From: Kitasatospora albolonga
GTDB taxonomy: Bacteria > Actinomycetota > Actinomycetes > Streptomycetales > Streptomycetaceae
Direction: 5' to 3'
Length of the DNA stretch: 64,000 nt
NCBI GenBank assembly: GCA_002082585.1
Contig: CP020563.1
Span: 6,318,001-6,382,000 of the forward strand
The notes below the pieces were generated by a model, which worked only from the letters and a program-made list of their open reading frames with translations, had not been told where the DNA came from and did no database searches. Made by a program: the position numbers and the translations under genes. Positions within the stretch are counted from its first letter, which is position 1. Every line of letters begins with the position of its first letter. This document shows positions 47,500 through 59,425 of the stretch, in pieces.

Positions 47500-48414
47500 T
47501 CAGGCGGGGAGACGGCCGTAGGCCCGTAACGTCTCCAGGGCCCTGAGCGTCACCAGGGGGCGCCCCTCCAGGGCGGTGCCCGGCGCCCACTGCCGCCAGT
47601 TCACCGGCCAGCCGCCGTCCTCCCGCTGCTCGGCCGCCAGATGGGCCAGCGAGCGCTCCAGCTCCTCGTCGGTGAACCAGCGGCGCGCCAGTGATTCGGG
47701 CGTACGGGCGTAGTCGTGCGGGAAGTGGTGCTCGTCCGGCGCGTAGCCCGGCGCCACCGGGTACTCCGCCCGCCGGGACGGATCGAGCACCGCGAGCCGT
47801 TGGCCGCGCACCAGCCGGCCGAGCCGGTCCGCCGCCCGCTCGGCGCGCGCCCGGTCCGGCACCCCGTCCAGGAAGGCGATCGCGGCCTCGATCTCGTAGG
47901 GGTGCGACTGCTCCAGGGCGTCGACGGCGCTCCAGCAGAAGTCGGTCGCCCGGAACAGCCAGGCGTGCCAGACCTCGTTGCGGTGCAGCAGTCCGACGAT
48001 CGGACCGGTCGCGAGCAGTTCGGCCGGGGGGTCGTCGACCACGGGGACGAACGGTGCGGCGGGATATCCGCGCTGTGAAGGAAGCAGCGCGGGAAGCGCG
48101 CCTTCTTTGGTCGACACGTCGCTCAGATAGCGGCAGATCCGCTCCACACGCAGTCCGTCGCAGCGGCCGATCGAATCGAGGACGCTGAGCGCGTGGGCCG
48201 TGTGCAGCGGCTGGCTGACCGGGCCGCGCAGATCCGGCTCCAGCGCGTGGGCGTAGCCGCCGTCCTCGTTGCGGTAGGCGGCGAGCGCCGTCTCGACGGG
48301 GTCCCGGGCGCCGTCGAGGAAGCGGTGGGCGAACCTCCGCTGTTCGAGGACGCGTGCCGTGAGCCAGATGAAGTGCTCGGCGCGGGCGAGGGGATGTGCT
48401 CCGGTTCCAGCCAT
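47500..48414 (-). CDS. Prenyltransferase/squalene-cyclase-fold-like hypothetical protein
   Basis: 304 aa, starting MAGTGAHPLARAEHFIWLTA. Two repeat-like segments fit an alpha/alpha barrel: ALAAYRNEDGGYAHALEPDL, and AHLAAEQREDGGWPVNWRQW, where the xxDGGW/Yxx motif is typical of terpene-cyclase-like repeats. No DxDD cyclase motif is evident, so an enzyme activity cannot be named. Frequent in Streptomyces. Confidence 0.72.
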   Translation of the reverse strand: MAGTGAHPLARAEHFIWLTARVLEQRRFAHRFLDGARDPVETALAAYRNEDGGYAHALEPDLRGPVSQPLHTAHALSVLDSIGRCDGLRVERICRYLSDVSTKEGALPALLPSQRGYPAAPFVPVVDDPPAELLATGPIVGLLHRNEVWHAWLFRATDFCWSAVDALEQSHPYEIEAAIAFLDGVPDRARAERAADRLGRLVRGQRLAVLDPSRRAEYPVAPGYAPDEHHFPHDYARTPESLARRWFTDEELERSLAHLAAEQREDGGWPVNWRQWAPGTALEGRPLVTLRALETLRAYGRLPA

Positions 48415-48494
48415 GGACCGACCGTAGAGGGGAATGGGGCCCCGGCACATGCCCGGCGGACCGGCTGCACTCTCAGGAGCGCGATACTGATGGC

Positions 48495-48689
48495 ATGCGG
48501 TTGACGATTTTCTGGGAGCGGATGGCGGACCACTTCGGTGCCGTGTACGCGGACTCCTTCGCCAGGGACCATGTGATGGCCGAACTCGGTGGCCGTACGG
48601 TGCACGAGGCGCTGGACTCCGGCTGGGACGCCAAGGACGTCTGGCGTGCGGTCTGCACGGCCATGGATATCCCCGCCGACAAGCGCTGA
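48495..48689 (+). CDS. DUF3046 protein
   Basis: 64 aa, starting MRLTIFWERMADHFGAVYAD, with the HEALDSGWDAKDVWRAVC end typical of DUF3046. This family is commonly near recA in actinobacteria. Its function is unknown. Confidence 0.85.
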   Translation: MRLTIFWERMADHFGAVYADSFARDHVMAELGGRTVHEALDSGWDAKDVWRAVCTAMDIPADKR

Positions 48690-48752
48690 GCCGCCCGCCC
48701 CGGCCGACCGGCCGGGGGACGGGCTGTCAGTGGCGTAGGCGAGACTTGTCCC

Positions 48753-49973
48753 GTGTCATCGACAGACGAGACCGTTTCCGCCCAGCCGCCCGCCACCCCG
48801 CCCACCGGGCCCCCGGCGCCGCCGTCGGGCCCGGCACCCGCCCGGATGCCGGGCTGGCTGCCGCGCGCGATGGTGCTCGCCCTGGCGCTCTACGCCTGCT
48901 TCCAGCTCGGCAGCTGGGCGTTCGACCAGCTCATCGGGTTGCTGACCAATGTGCTGATCGCGTTCTTCCTCGCGCTCGCCATCGAGCCCGCGGTGGGCCG
49001 GATGTCGGCCCGCGGAATGCGCCGGGGGCTGGCCACCTTCCTCGTCTTCATCGGTCTGATGATCTTCAGCGCCGGGTTCGTCGTGCTGCTGGGGTCGATG
49101 CTCGCGGGACAGATCCTCGACATGGTCGACGACTTCCCCAAGTACATCGACTCGGTGATCAACTGGATCAACCAGACCTTCCGCACCGATCTCTCACGGG
49201 TCCAGGTCCAGGACAGCCTGCTGCACTCCGACTGGCTCCAGAGGTACGTCCAGAACAGTGCCACGGGGGTCCTCGACGTCTCCACCACGGTCCTGGGCGG
49301 ACTCTTCCGGCTGCTGACGATCTTCCTGTTCTCCTTCTACTTCGCGGCCGACGGCCCCCGGCTGCGCCGCGCGCTCTGCTCCGTACTGCCGCCCGCCCGG
49401 CAGACCGAAGTGCTGCGCGCCTGGGAGATCGCGGTCGACAAGACCGGCGGATACATCTACTCGCGCGGACTGATGGCACTGATCTCCGGCGTCGCGCACT
49501 ACATCCTGCTGGTCGTCCTCGGCGTGCCCTACGCCCCGGCGCTCGCGGTCTGGGTCGGACTCGTCTCGCAGTTCATCCCCACCATCGGCACGTATCTGGC
49601 GGGCGCCCTGCCGATGCTGATCGCGTTCACGGTCAACCCCTGGTACGCGCTGTGGGTGCTGGGCTTTGTCGTCGTCTATCAGCAGTTCGAGAACTACGTC
49701 CTCCAGCCCAAGCTGACCGCCAAGACCGTCGACATCCATCCGGCGGTCGCGTTCGGTTCGGTGGTCGCGGGGACGGCGCTGCTGGGAGCCGTCGGCGCGC
49801 TGATCGCCATCCCCGCGGTCGCCACGCTCCAGGCGTTCCTGGGGGCCTACGTGAAGCGGTACGACGTCACCGACGACCCCAGGGTGCACGGTGGCCCCCG
49901 CCCCAGGCGCGGGGATTCGGCCCTCACCCGGATACGCCGGGCACTGGGCGGCGGCCCCGGCCGGAGCTCCTGA
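48753..49973 (+). CDS. AI-2E family transporter
   Basis: 406 aa, GTG start. Seven or eight membrane helices (LTNVLIAFFLALAIEPAVGR; TFLVFIGLMIFSAGFVVLLG; LLTIFLFSFYFAADGPRLRR), the family's FEN motif as QQFENYVLQPKL near the end, and a Pro-rich cytoplasmic N-terminus. Members export autoinducers, ions or other solutes; the substrate here is not known. Confidence 0.9.
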   Translation: MSSTDETVSAQPPATPPTGPPAPPSGPAPARMPGWLPRAMVLALALYACFQLGSWAFDQLIGLLTNVLIAFFLALAIEPAVGRMSARGMRRGLATFLVFIGLMIFSAGFVVLLGSMLAGQILDMVDDFPKYIDSVINWINQTFRTDLSRVQVQDSLLHSDWLQRYVQNSATGVLDVSTTVLGGLFRLLTIFLFSFYFAADGPRLRRALCSVLPPARQTEVLRAWEIAVDKTGGYIYSRGLMALISGVAHYILLVVLGVPYAPALAVWVGLVSQFIPTIGTYLAGALPMLIAFTVNPWYALWVLGFVVVYQQFENYVLQPKLTAKTVDIHPAVAFGSVVAGTALLGAVGALIAIPAVATLQAFLGAYVKRYDVTDDPRVHGGPRPRRGDSALTRIRRALGGGPGRSS

Positions 49974-50077
49974 GCGGCGGGCCGACGCCCTCCCGGCCCG
50001 GCCCGGCGCTGTTCCGGCCCGCCCCGGTCCGGCGCTCAGGGGGCAGGGCGCCCGCAGTGGAGTACGACGGCCGTCGG

Positions 50078-51019
50078 TCAGCGGTAGCCCGTGACGTCGG
50101 CGGGCAGCCCCCGGTCCTGGACCTCCGTCAGATACCGCCAGGCATCGGGCCTGCTTCCGTCCACATCGGTGAAGCCGTACACCCGGGCGAGCTGCCCGCT
50201 GGAGAGCGACTGCCCGTTCCAGCGCGCCACCTCCGGGTCACGGGCGAGAGCGGCGACCGCCCGGCCCACATAGGCGGGGGACTCCGAGATCGCGAAGTGG
50301 GGCGCGTGCGCGATCGCGTCACGCCAGGTTGCCTCGGTGACACCGTGGGCCTGGAGCATCGCCTCGGAGCGCAGCCAGCCGGGGGTGAGCGCCACGGCGG
50401 TCGCGTCGTGCGGCGCGAGCTCATGGGCGAGCGCGAAAGCCATCCGGTTCACGGCGGCCTTCGCCAGGTCGTAAAAGAAGGACACGCGGTAGTTGGCCGC
50501 GTTGTACTCGTCGGTCCCGTCGGTCATCTCGACGACCAGCCCGCCGGGGGTCTCGATCAGCAGCGGCAGCGCGAAGTGGCTGGTGATGGCATGGGTGTCG
50601 ACGGCCAGCCGCAGCGTGCGCAGCCCGGTGTCGAGCGAGGACTCCCACACCGTCCTGTTCCACTCGATCTCGGCGCCCCAGATGTCGTTCACCAGGATGT
50701 GCAGGGCTCCCTGCTCACCCGAGATACGGGCCACGAGCGCGCTGACCTGGTCGGGGACCAGATGGTCGACCCGCACGGCGATCCCCCGGCCGCCCGCCGC
50801 GTCGACCAGGGCCGCCGTCTCCCCGATCGTCTCGGGCCGGTCCATCTCGGAGCGCTCGGAGCCGCTCGTACGGCCCGTGACGTACACGGTCGCCCCGGCG
50901 GCGCCGAGCTGGACGGCGATCCCGCGCCCTGCCCCACGGGTGCCTCCCGCGACGAGCGCCACCCGCCCGGCGAGGTCGGAGCCCGCACCGGGCTCACTGC
51001 CGGGCGCTTCCGGTGTCAT
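50078..51019 (-). CDS. SDR-family oxidoreductase (atypical)
   Basis: 313 aa. Rossmann motif VALVAGGTRGAGRGIAVQLG, NDIW in place of NNAG, and NYRVSFFYDLAKAAVNRMAF holding Y-x-x-x-K with tyrosine partly shifted. Substrate unknown. An upstream ATG at 51031 is possible. The stop lies 104 nt after the AI-2E gene, convergent with it. Confidence 0.85.
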   Translation of the reverse strand: MTPEAPGSEPGAGSDLAGRVALVAGGTRGAGRGIAVQLGAAGATVYVTGRTSGSERSEMDRPETIGETAALVDAAGGRGIAVRVDHLVPDQVSALVARISGEQGALHILVNDIWGAEIEWNRTVWESSLDTGLRTLRLAVDTHAITSHFALPLLIETPGGLVVEMTDGTDEYNAANYRVSFFYDLAKAAVNRMAFALAHELAPHDATAVALTPGWLRSEAMLQAHGVTEATWRDAIAHAPHFAISESPAYVGRAVAALARDPEVARWNGQSLSSGQLARVYGFTDVDGSRPDAWRYLTEVQDRGLPADVTGYR

Positions 51020-51151
51020 AGAGGGTCCCATATCGCCAAATGTAGGACGGTACTTCCGCGTGCGCAGACCGTCGCTCCGCTGTGACCGCGAAGCTGTCGT
51101 CTTCTTGTAGCCGTCTTCTTCTTGTGACAGGGCACAGGAGCACGCGTTCCG

Positions 51152-54100
51152 TCAGAGTCCGTGCTGCGAGCCGATCTCGGTACGGGACGACACCCCCAGC
51201 TTCCGCAGCGCCCGCGCCACATGGTGCTCGACCGTCCGGTGCGAGAGGACCAGCTCGCGGGCTATCTCACGGTTCGACAGGCCGAGCGCGGCCAGCCGGG
51301 CCACCGCCCGCTCCCGGGGCGAGAGATGGTCGCCGTACCCCAGCGCCCCGGGCCTGCGGGCGGTGACCAGGCCGTGTTCCCGCAGCCCGCGCTGACACCG
51401 CAGCACATCCCATACGGCGTCGATGTCCTGGTAGGCCGCGATCGCCTCGTGCAGTACGGCGCGGCCGTCCGCCGCTCCGGCGGCCAGCAGCCGGAAACCC
51501 CGCGCTTCTTTTACGTACGCGGCTTCATAGGGCCGCTCCAGGGCCGACCAGGCGTCCGTCGCGGCCGCGTACAGCGGATCGGTGCCCTCGGCCCCGGACT
51601 CCGGCGCGGCCACGGGGGTGAGCAGCGCCCGGCAGGTCAGCAGGGCGGCCCGGGCGGCCGGTGCGTCCCGGGCGGTGGTGCCCTCGTCCAGCTCCGTGAC
51701 GAGGCGGTGGGCCTCCTCGGGGCGGCCGTACCGGAGCAGCGCCTCCACGGCCGGTGGCGCGAGGGCCGTCGCCCACACCCACGCCCCGGTACGGCGGAGG
51801 TGGCGCAGGGCCCCCTCCATCGCCTGGACGGCCTGTGCGGGCCGGTCGGCGGCCAGGTGGACCCGTACGGCGGCGGCCGCCGCGGAGGTCAGCACGATGC
51901 CAGTGTCCAGGGCGGTCGTACGGACGGCCTGCTCCAGGAGGCGGCGCGCCACATCCGTCTGCCCCTTGGCGTGCAGGCGCAGCAGCCCGCAGATCAGGAG
52001 GGCCTCCGCGTGGAAGTCGGGGACGTCCCGGTACTGCTCCTCGGCGCGCTCGGCCCGCTCCAGCAGCCCCGCCCACCGGCCGGCCGTGAAGGCCGCGAGC
52101 ATGTCTGTGGTCTCGACGAACGCCTCCAGGTACGGGGCGTGGTTCGTCCGGACCGCCCGCCACGCACGGTCCTGGAAGGCGCGGGCCCGCTCCGGGTGGC
52201 CCAGGGCGGTCGCGGCACCCGCCAGATTGGCGTGCACCCGTGCCGCCGCCTCGACGGTGAGGGCGTCGGGCAGATCGTCCACCGCTTCCCGGGCCGAGGG
52301 GTCGCCCATCAGGGCCAGGGCGGTGGCGCGGTTGGCCAGCACGGCCGAACGCAGGTCCGCCTCGTCCACCCGGGGCAGCAGCCGCTCCGCCTCGGCCAGC
52401 AGACGCCGGTGCTCGCCGACCGGCCAGCCCTTGAGGGAGGGGATCGCGATGATCGCCAGCGCCCGGGCGGCCTGCCCCGTCGACACGGCGAGGAGATCGG
52501 GCACGGCACGCGCTATCTCCTCCAGCGCCTCCAGCCCGGAACCCGACTGGTTGCGCAGCAGCAGGCCCAGGAGCAGGCGGATCTCGCCGCTCGGCCCGGG
52601 GCCCAGGGAGCGCTGGTCGAGCACCTGCCGCAGGGCCGCGGGCACCTGCGGTCCGGGCCGGGCGTTCAGCGCGACACGGGCCAGCTTCAGCGCGATCCGG
52701 TCGCGGACGACGGCCGGGGGGCCGCCGCGCAGGGCGTCCAGGTAGTGGGCGGTGGCCGTACCGGCGTCCCCGCCCCCGGCCGCCCGGTCCGCGGCCGCCT
52801 CCAGATACCGCACCGCCTGCGTACGGCGCCCGGCGCGCCGGTAGTGCTCGGCGATCCGCACCAGGGGCAGGGGGCTGGTCCGCCGGGCCATGACCCGCGC
52901 CGCACGCAGGTGCAGTACGGGCCGTTCCGGTTCGGCGACCGCCTCGTACGCCGCCCGGAGCGCCAAGCCGTAAGGGAAGACGTAGGTGCCGTCCGCCGCC
53001 CGGACGACGCCTTCTTTCAGCGCCGCGGTGAGCGCACGACGGGCCTCCCGCTCGTCCAGCCCCGCGACGGCCCCCAGCAGGGGTACGGAGGCGGGGCCGT
53101 CGAGAACCGCTGCGGCGGCCACCACGCGCCGCGCGTCCGAAGGAAGGCGACGCAGCCGCTCCATGACCCCCCGGCGCACGGCCGCGGGCAGAGGCGGCTC
53201 CGGCATTCCCGCCGCCCCCGCCCCGGAGCCGGGCCACTCGCGCAGCACCTCCTCGACCACGTACGGCAGGCCGCCCGTCCACCGGTGCAGCCGGTCGGCG
53301 AACTCCTCCGGTACCGCCTCCGTGCCCAGCAGGTGGGCCGCCAGCGTGCCGGTCTCCGTCACCGACAGCGGTACGAGGTGCCGCTCGGCCCACGACACAT
53401 GGGTTGGTGGGCACAGCGCGAAGGGGAGACCGCCGCCGCCCTCCACGTCGGTATGGGGCGCTGTGGGGCTGCGCGCGGTGAGCACGAGCCCGAGGTGCGG
53501 CGGCGGGTCGGCGATGACGGTACGGAGGAAGGCGCAGGTGGACGCGTCGGCCCACTGAAGGTCCTCCACGGCCAGAACGACCCTCCCCAGGGCGGCCGTC
53601 AACGCGCACAGGGCCCGCAGGACACGGTGGTGTTCGGCGCGCGGATCGTCCAAAGAAGGCGGTGCGGGCGGGAGAAGGTCCGCGAGTTCCGGCAGCAGCC
53701 CGCGCAGGGCCCCGGTGACCGGCGTCAGGTCCGCCGGGAGGGGGCGGCAGCGGCTCAGTGCCTCGACGATCGGTGCGAACGGGGCCGGGTCGTCCGACTC
53801 CCGGCAGCGGGCGAGCAGGGTGACGGTGCGTGTGGAATCCACGGCGGCCCCGGAATCCACGGCCGCTGCGGAAGCCGGTGGGCCGGTGGAGGCAAAGGGC
53901 CCCGGAGCGGCCAGTGGTCCCGGTGGAGCGAGGGGCCCCGGAGCAGCCGGTGGTCCTGGTGGAGCGGGAGGTCCCGAGGCGGCCAGTGGCCCTGGGGAAG
54001 CCAGTGTCCCTGGGGCGTCCGGTGACGGTGTCCGGCGGAGGAGTTCACGTACCAGACGGCTCTTCCCCACCCCCGCCTCCCCGGTGATCACCACGACGGC

Positions 54101-54193
54101 GGGCCGGTGGTCGAGCTTCGGGCGCAGGTCGTCCAGGAGCGCGGAGCGTCCGATCAGGACGCCCGGGGTCGAGGTCGGCGGGTCGGCGATCAC
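51152..54193 (-). CDS. Large LuxR-family ATPase regulator (LAL-like)
   Basis: 1013 aa from GTG 54193, which has GGAAGGA 4 nt upstream. AAA part: Walker A GEAGVGKS (38-45), Walker [13 protein letters not shown]. Between them a 60-residue Pro/Gly/Ala repeat region (about 59-118). The long middle is helical, TPR-like. The C-terminal LuxR HTH is complete ([40 protein letters not shown]). LAL-type regulators of Streptomyces often control secondary metabolism or catabolism. Targets unknown; next to a protease gene. Confidence 0.9.
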   Translation of the reverse strand: MIADPPTSTPGVLIGRSALLDDLRPKLDHRPAVVVITGEAGVGKSRLVRELLRRTPSPDAPGTLASPGPLAASGPPAPPGPPAAPGPLAPPGPLAAPGPFASTGPPASAAAVDSGAAVDSTRTVTLLARCRESDDPAPFAPIVEALSRCRPLPADLTPVTGALRGLLPELADLLPPAPPSLDDPRAEHHRVLRALCALTAALGRVVLAVEDLQWADASTCAFLRTVIADPPPHLGLVLTARSPTAPHTDVEGGGGLPFALCPPTHVSWAERHLVPLSVTETGTLAAHLLGTEAVPEEFADRLHRWTGGLPYVVEEVLREWPGSGAGAAGMPEPPLPAAVRRGVMERLRRLPSDARRVVAAAAVLDGPASVPLLGAVAGLDEREARRALTAALKEGVVRAADGTYVFPYGLALRAAYEAVAEPERPVLHLRAARVMARRTSPLPLVRIAEHYRRAGRRTQAVRYLEAAADRAAGGGDAGTATAHYLDALRGGPPAVVRDRIALKLARVALNARPGPQVPAALRQVLDQRSLGPGPSGEIRLLLGLLLRNQSGSGLEALEEIARAVPDLLAVSTGQAARALAIIAIPSLKGWPVGEHRRLLAEAERLLPRVDEADLRSAVLANRATALALMGDPSAREAVDDLPDALTVEAAARVHANLAGAATALGHPERARAFQDRAWRAVRTNHAPYLEAFVETTDMLAAFTAGRWAGLLERAERAEEQYRDVPDFHAEALLICGLLRLHAKGQTDVARRLLEQAVRTTALDTGIVLTSAAAAAVRVHLAADRPAQAVQAMEGALRHLRRTGAWVWATALAPPAVEALLRYGRPEEAHRLVTELDEGTTARDAPAARAALLTCRALLTPVAAPESGAEGTDPLYAAATDAWSALERPYEAAYVKEARGFRLLAAGAADGRAVLHEAIAAYQDIDAVWDVLRCQRGLREHGLVTARRPGALGYGDHLSPRERAVARLAALGLSNREIARELVLSHRTVEHHVARALRKLGVSSRTEIGSQHGL

Positions 54194-54384
54194 GGCTTCC
54201 TTCCGCACCCGTGGGCAGCGTCGGCAGCACGGGCGGGCCGCTCGGCCGGACCGCCCGGCGGCCTCATGATGGCTCCTCGCGACGGCCGTGGAAAGAGGAG
54301 TGACGCCTGCGGCGCGTGTGCGGGCGCCGCAGACGCCCCCCGTCCGGCCGGTGAGGTTCGCGGAGAGGTCCCACCGGCCGGTTG

Positions 54385-54429
54385 TGCCGGTGATCCACCA
54401 GGGTTCGTCCGGGACGTGGATCACCGGCA
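54385..54429. promoter_or_regulatory. 14-bp inverted repeat before the LuxR regulator
   Basis: TGCCGGTGATCCAC (54385-54398) and GTGGATCACCGGCA (54416-54429) are perfect inverse copies around 17 nt. The 339-nt gap between the protease stop and the LuxR start holds no gene. It may be the protease terminator (no T-run) or an operator for the regulator. Confidence 0.6.
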
Positions 54430-54532
54430 GTTCGGTGGGGTGTTCCGGGAGTCCGGAGGGGCGCTCCCAGGGGTTCCCAGGAGCAAGCCGGTACTTCCCG
54501 GCACTTCGGGAGCGCTCCCGGCCCGGCCCCCG

Positions 54533-56125
54533 TCAGAACTTCAGCGACCAGGAGTTCAGCGTGCCGGTGTCGTTGACCCAGTTGTCGCTCACCCGCAGCT
54601 TCCAGGTGCCGTTGGCGGGTTTGGCGGAGGCGTTCACGGTGAAGGTCCCGCGCACGTCGTCGGCGCTGTCGTTGGCGTTGTAGTCCTTGAGCCGGAAGAC
54701 ACCGCCGTCGGGGGCGACGAGGTCGACCCGCAGGTCACCGCGGAAGGTGTGCCGGATGTCGACCGTGACGGAGAGCGTCGCGGGCGCGTTGCCCGTGATG
54801 CCGCTCACGGCGATGGGCGACTCGACGGTCGCGTTGTCGCGGATCGGGTAGCCGGTGGTGTTCTCGAAGGTCCTGCCCGAGGGCGGCGGCGTGGTGTCGC
54901 CGTCGTTCGGGACGTACAGCAGGCGGTTGGGCGAACCGGTCCTCGCGTCCGTCACCTTGTTCGGGGTGGCGTCGGCGATCAGCCGGTCGTGGACCTGCTT
55001 GGGCGTCCAGGACGGGTTGGCGGAGAGCAGCAGGGCCGCGGCGCCCGCCACGTGCGGGGCGGCCATCGAGGTGCCGCCGTCGGAGCGGGAGCCGGTGTCG
55101 TTGAGGTGGGAGGCGGAGACGACGTCGGAGCCGGGGCCGAACAGGTCCAGGCAGGTGCCGTGGTTGGAGGACTTGCCGCTCGGCCAGATCGACCGGGCGT
55201 CACGGCTGTCGGTGGCGCCGACCGTCACCGCGCTCGGCACGGCCGCCGGAGAGGTGTTGCAGGCGTTGGCCCCGTCGTTCCCGGCGGCGACGACGTAAGT
55301 GACGCCGGAGGCGATCGACTTGGCCAGCGCGTCGTCCACCGAGGACGTCCGTCCGCCGCCGATGCTCATGTTCGCGACCGCGGGCTTCACCGCGTTCTTC
55401 GTCACCCAGTCGATACCGGCCAGCACCGGGGCCCAGGTGGAGCCGGAGGTGCCCTGGCAGTTCAGGACCCGTACGCCCACCAGCTTCACGGCCTTGGCCA
55501 CGCCGTAGGTCGCGCCGCCGACCGTGCCCGCCACATGTGTGCCGTGCCCGTTGCAGTCCTGGGCGACGGAATCGTTGTCTATGAAGTCGTAGCCGCTGAC
55601 CGCCCGGCCGCCGAAGTCCCGGTGCGAGGTGCGTATCCCGGTGTCGAGCACATAGGCCGTCACATCGGAGGCCGTGTTGGGGTACGTGAACTTCCGGTCG
55701 CCCGGCAGGTCGCGCTGGTCGATGCGGTCCAGGCCCCAGGTCGGGTCGTTCTGGGTGCCCAGGGCGTACGCGACCCCGTCGGCCTCCACGCGGGCTATGG
55801 ATGGGTCGGCGGCCAGCCGCCTGGCCTGCTCCTCGTCCAGCTTCACGGAGAACCCGCGCAGCGCGGCGGTGTAGGTGTGGCCGATCTTCCCGCCGTGCCG
55901 TCCGGCCAGGGACTTCGCCACCTTGCCGACATCCGCCCGCGCCACCGAGTCCTTGAAGGTGACGATGTACGAGCCCGCCACCGCGCCCGCGCGGTCGGCG
56001 CCCAGGATGCGGCCTTCGGCGGGCGGGGGCGTGGGCGCCGCCCCGGCCGTACCGGCACCGGCGATCAGTGCGCCGACGGCACACGCGGCAGCGGCGACAC
56101 GCCACACCGCAGCTTGAGACACCAT
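54533..56125 (-). CDS. Secreted subtilisin-like protease with P-domain
   Basis: 530 aa, AGGAGG 7 nt before ATG 56125. Signal peptide (about 1-30), inhibitor I9 propeptide ([20 protein letters not shown]), catalytic D161 (YVLDTGI), H194 (GHGTHVAG) and S353 ([11 protein letters not shown]). Residues 418-530 form a P/Homo B domain ([33 protein letters not shown]). Probably an extracellular protease of the S8 family. It is divergent from recA over a 459-nt gap. Confidence 0.93.
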   Translation of the reverse strand: MVSQAAVWRVAAAACAVGALIAGAGTAGAAPTPPPAEGRILGADRAGAVAGSYIVTFKDSVARADVGKVAKSLAGRHGGKIGHTYTAALRGFSVKLDEEQARRLAADPSIARVEADGVAYALGTQNDPTWGLDRIDQRDLPGDRKFTYPNTASDVTAYVLDTGIRTSHRDFGGRAVSGYDFIDNDSVAQDCNGHGTHVAGTVGGATYGVAKAVKLVGVRVLNCQGTSGSTWAPVLAGIDWVTKNAVKPAVANMSIGGGRTSSVDDALAKSIASGVTYVVAAGNDGANACNTSPAAVPSAVTVGATDSRDARSIWPSGKSSNHGTCLDLFGPGSDVVSASHLNDTGSRSDGGTSMAAPHVAGAAALLLSANPSWTPKQVHDRLIADATPNKVTDARTGSPNRLLYVPNDGDTTPPPSGRTFENTTGYPIRDNATVESPIAVSGITGNAPATLSVTVDIRHTFRGDLRVDLVAPDGGVFRLKDYNANDSADDVRGTFTVNASAKPANGTWKLRVSDNWVNDTGTLNSWSLKF

Positions 56126-56419
56126 GCGATTCCTCCTGAGGGGTTGGCCGGACCGGCTCGGGTCCGGCGGGGCCCGCGCACGGCGGACACCAGGCGCGGG
56201 CGAAGGAAGGAGCACGGCGGAGGCTCCGGACGATGGGGTGTCGACCTCGTACGGCGGATGCCGATCGTTGGGGGGCCGGCAGATGCACGAGGGCGGAGCC
56301 ACCGCCGCCTCAGGAAGAATCGAGGCAGGGGGTCGGGTCGAACAATGCGTAGGTGTACCCAACCGTTCCGGCCCGGCCGGACCCAGGGTCGTCCGACCGC
56401 TCCGCCCCGCGTGGTGCGC

Positions 56420-56446
56420 TTGACACCAAAATCGAACATCCATTCT
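56420..56446 (+). promoter_or_regulatory. recA promoter with Cheo-type SOS box
   Basis: TTGACA (56420-56425) followed by GAACATCCATTC (56434-56445), which matches the Cheo-type LexA box reported for Streptomyces recA. It overlaps the likely -10 (CATTCT, 56441-56446), where LexA would block transcription. The 459-nt gap upstream of recA also serves the divergent protease; no other element was recognised in it. Confidence 0.75.
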
Positions 56447-56584
56447 CATGGATTTCGGCCGGGTTTTTCCGGGCCCGACCGTGGAGTTGTCCACAGGCCG
56501 GGAGGACGTCGAGGCCCATTGTCAGTGGCAGGGGTTAGCGTCTTTGACGTGAAGCGATCGACTCAAGCAAATCGGGTGGAACCC

Positions 56585-57715
<1,131 letters not shown>

Positions 57716-57718
57716 GCC

Positions 57719-58483
57719 GTGACGCGTCGTACGGAGTGGCCGGACGGCCCCATGGAGCCCGGCGCCGGCCCCGAATCCGACGGCGGGCCCCCCGAAGGGT
57801 CCGCCTCCGGGCCGGGGGCCGGTCGCGGGGCACGGCCCGGACGCCGCTCGTACGGGGGCACGGGCGCCGGGTTCGGCGAAGGGGCGGGCCGCCGTGCCCG
57901 CTCCGGCACCAGGAGCAGCGGTTCCCCCTCCTCGTCGAGGGCCGAGCGGGGGGAGCCGCGTGACCAGCGGGACCAGGGGGAGTCCCGCGACCCGGTCGAG
58001 CAGGCGCGCAACATCTGTCTGCGCCTGCTCACCGGGACACCGAGAACGCGCAAGCAGCTCGCGGACGCCCTGCGCAAGCGGGAGATCCCGGACGAGGCCG
58101 CCGAGGAAGTCCTCGCGCGCTTCGAGGATGTCGGACTGATCGATGACGCGGCCTTCGCCGGGGCATGGGTGGAGTCCCGGCACCACGGCCGGGGGCTCGC
58201 CCGCCGCGCCCTCGCCCGTGAGCTGCGTACGAAGGGCGTCGACCCGTCCGTGATCGACGACGCGGTCGGCCGGCTCGACGCCGACCGGGAGGAGGAGACG
58301 GCCCGGGAGCTGGTGGCCCGCAAGCTCCGCTCCACCCGGGGCCTGGACCGCGACAAGCGGCTGCGCCGTCTGGCCGGGATGCTCGCCCGCAAGGGGTACG
58401 GGGAGGGCATGGCCCTGCGGGTGGTGCGCCAGGCGCTGGAGGAGGAGGGCGAGGACACGGAGGGTCTGGACGAGCCGTTCTGA
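57719..58483 (+). CDS. recX: RecX regulatory protein
   Basis: 254 aa, GTG start 3 nt after the recA stop. Long Gly/Pro/Arg-rich N-terminus (about 90 residues), then the RecX helical repeats (ICLRLLTGTPRTRKQLADAL; VLARFEDVGLIDDAAFAGAW; RRALARELRTKGVDPSVIDD). Modulates RecA filaments. The long disordered extension is common in Streptomyces. Confidence 0.95.
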   Translation: MTRRTEWPDGPMEPGAGPESDGGPPEGSASGPGAGRGARPGRRSYGGTGAGFGEGAGRRARSGTRSSGSPSSSRAERGEPRDQRDQGESRDPVEQARNICLRLLTGTPRTRKQLADALRKREIPDEAAEEVLARFEDVGLIDDAAFAGAWVESRHHGRGLARRALARELRTKGVDPSVIDDAVGRLDADREEETARELVARKLRSTRGLDRDKRLRRLAGMLARKGYGEGMALRVVRQALEEEGEDTEGLDEPF

Positions 58484-58573
58484 GGGGGCGTTCCAGGGGG
58501 CTTCTCCTGGGGGGAGCCTTTCCGAGGAGGAAGGCGGTGCGGTGCGGCGGGGGAGCGGCCGGGGCTCCGCCGG

Positions 58574-59245
58574 TCAGTGTCCGGCCAGGGCGGCGCGGCG
58601 GGCGGCGCGGTCGACGAGGGCCAGCGCGTCCGCGGCGGTGCGGCCCGGGAGGCGGTTCCAGGGGCCGATCAATCCTGGCCACCCCTGGGCGCGGAGCTCG
58701 GTGATCAGCCAGGCACCGGCCCGGTCCACGGTGGCGGGGGAGCCGTAGCCGAGCCGGTGCGCCGTGAGCAGGGCGCCACAGACGCAGCGGGCGCCACGGG
58801 CGTTGCGCAGCCGGTACGGGGTGTTCTGCCAGCCCCACTCCACCAGAATCCGCCGTGCGTAGCCTAGGTGGACGGAGGGCCTCACATCGGCCTGTCCGAC
58901 CCGCCGCCAGGCATGGACACGGTCGGGCAGTACGGCCCCCAGCCGGCCGGGGAGCGGGCGCTCGGCCGGAGGAGCCGCAGGCAGCGCCCGCAGCGAGTCG
59001 TCGATGAGCCGGTCGACCGGGACGGACAGCAGGCTCCGCCAGTCGGCAGGGCCGTCCGGTGCCGACGCCGGGAGCTGCGCGGGAGCCGCCTCCGTGCGTA
59101 CCGCCGCGGAGGGTTCGGGGGCGCTGCTTTCCCACCCCGAGACGATCTGCTGCCACGCCTGTGTGTCGTGCAGCCGGGACGCCTGGGCGTCGAGCTGGTC
59201 GGGGGTGAGGGCAGTGATCGCCATAAGTGCGTCATCTCCGTACAT
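58574..59245 (-). CDS. Hypothetical protein beside recX
   Basis: 223 aa from ATG 59245 (GAGGT 5 nt upstream). Segments include LTPDQLDAQASRLHDTQAWQ, ARRILVEWGWQNTPYRLRNA and RCVCGALLTAHRLGYGSPAT, with a single CxC pair. Helical mostly; no signal or membrane segment. The two gene ends of recX and this gene converge. Conserved-looking Streptomyces protein, function unknown. Confidence 0.7.
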   Translation of the reverse strand: MYGDDALMAITALTPDQLDAQASRLHDTQAWQQIVSGWESSAPEPSAAVRTEAAPAQLPASAPDGPADWRSLLSVPVDRLIDDSLRALPAAPPAERPLPGRLGAVLPDRVHAWRRVGQADVRPSVHLGYARRILVEWGWQNTPYRLRNARGARCVCGALLTAHRLGYGSPATVDRAGAWLITELRAQGWPGLIGPWNRLPGRTAADALALVDRAARRAALAGH

Positions 59246-59368
59246 TTCGACCTCGGTATGAGGCGAATGTCGGTCGCGCACGGCGATGGCTCTACTGGAA
59301 TGCGGCGTTCGGGTGTGTCTCGCTCAGAAATGGACCTGAGGAAGGAACTTCAGAGGTGAGCGGGGAGT

Positions 59369-59413
59369 GAGGGAGGGGGCGGCCACGTCACGCCCGTGGC
59401 CGCCCCCTCCCTC
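59369..59413 (-). terminator. 19-bp terminator after the sulfur operon
   Basis: The arm 59369-59387 (GAGGGAGGGGGCGGCCACG) pairs perfectly with 59395-59413 around TCACGCC. Located 12 nt after the rhodanese stop. The stretch to 59245 holds the promoter region of the hypothetical gene. Confidence 0.75.
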
Positions 59414-59425
59414 GCCAGCCGGGCA

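Noticed and set aside
51161..54025. 954-codon open frame opposite the LuxR regulator
   Set aside because: Antisense shadow of a gene whose Walker and HTH motifs are clear on the minus strand.
54107..56584. A very long open frame upstream of and in frame with recA
   Set aside because: It runs antisense through the subtilase gene, has low-quality Gly/Arg/Val composition and no ribosome site. RecA starts at 56585 with the standard N-terminus.
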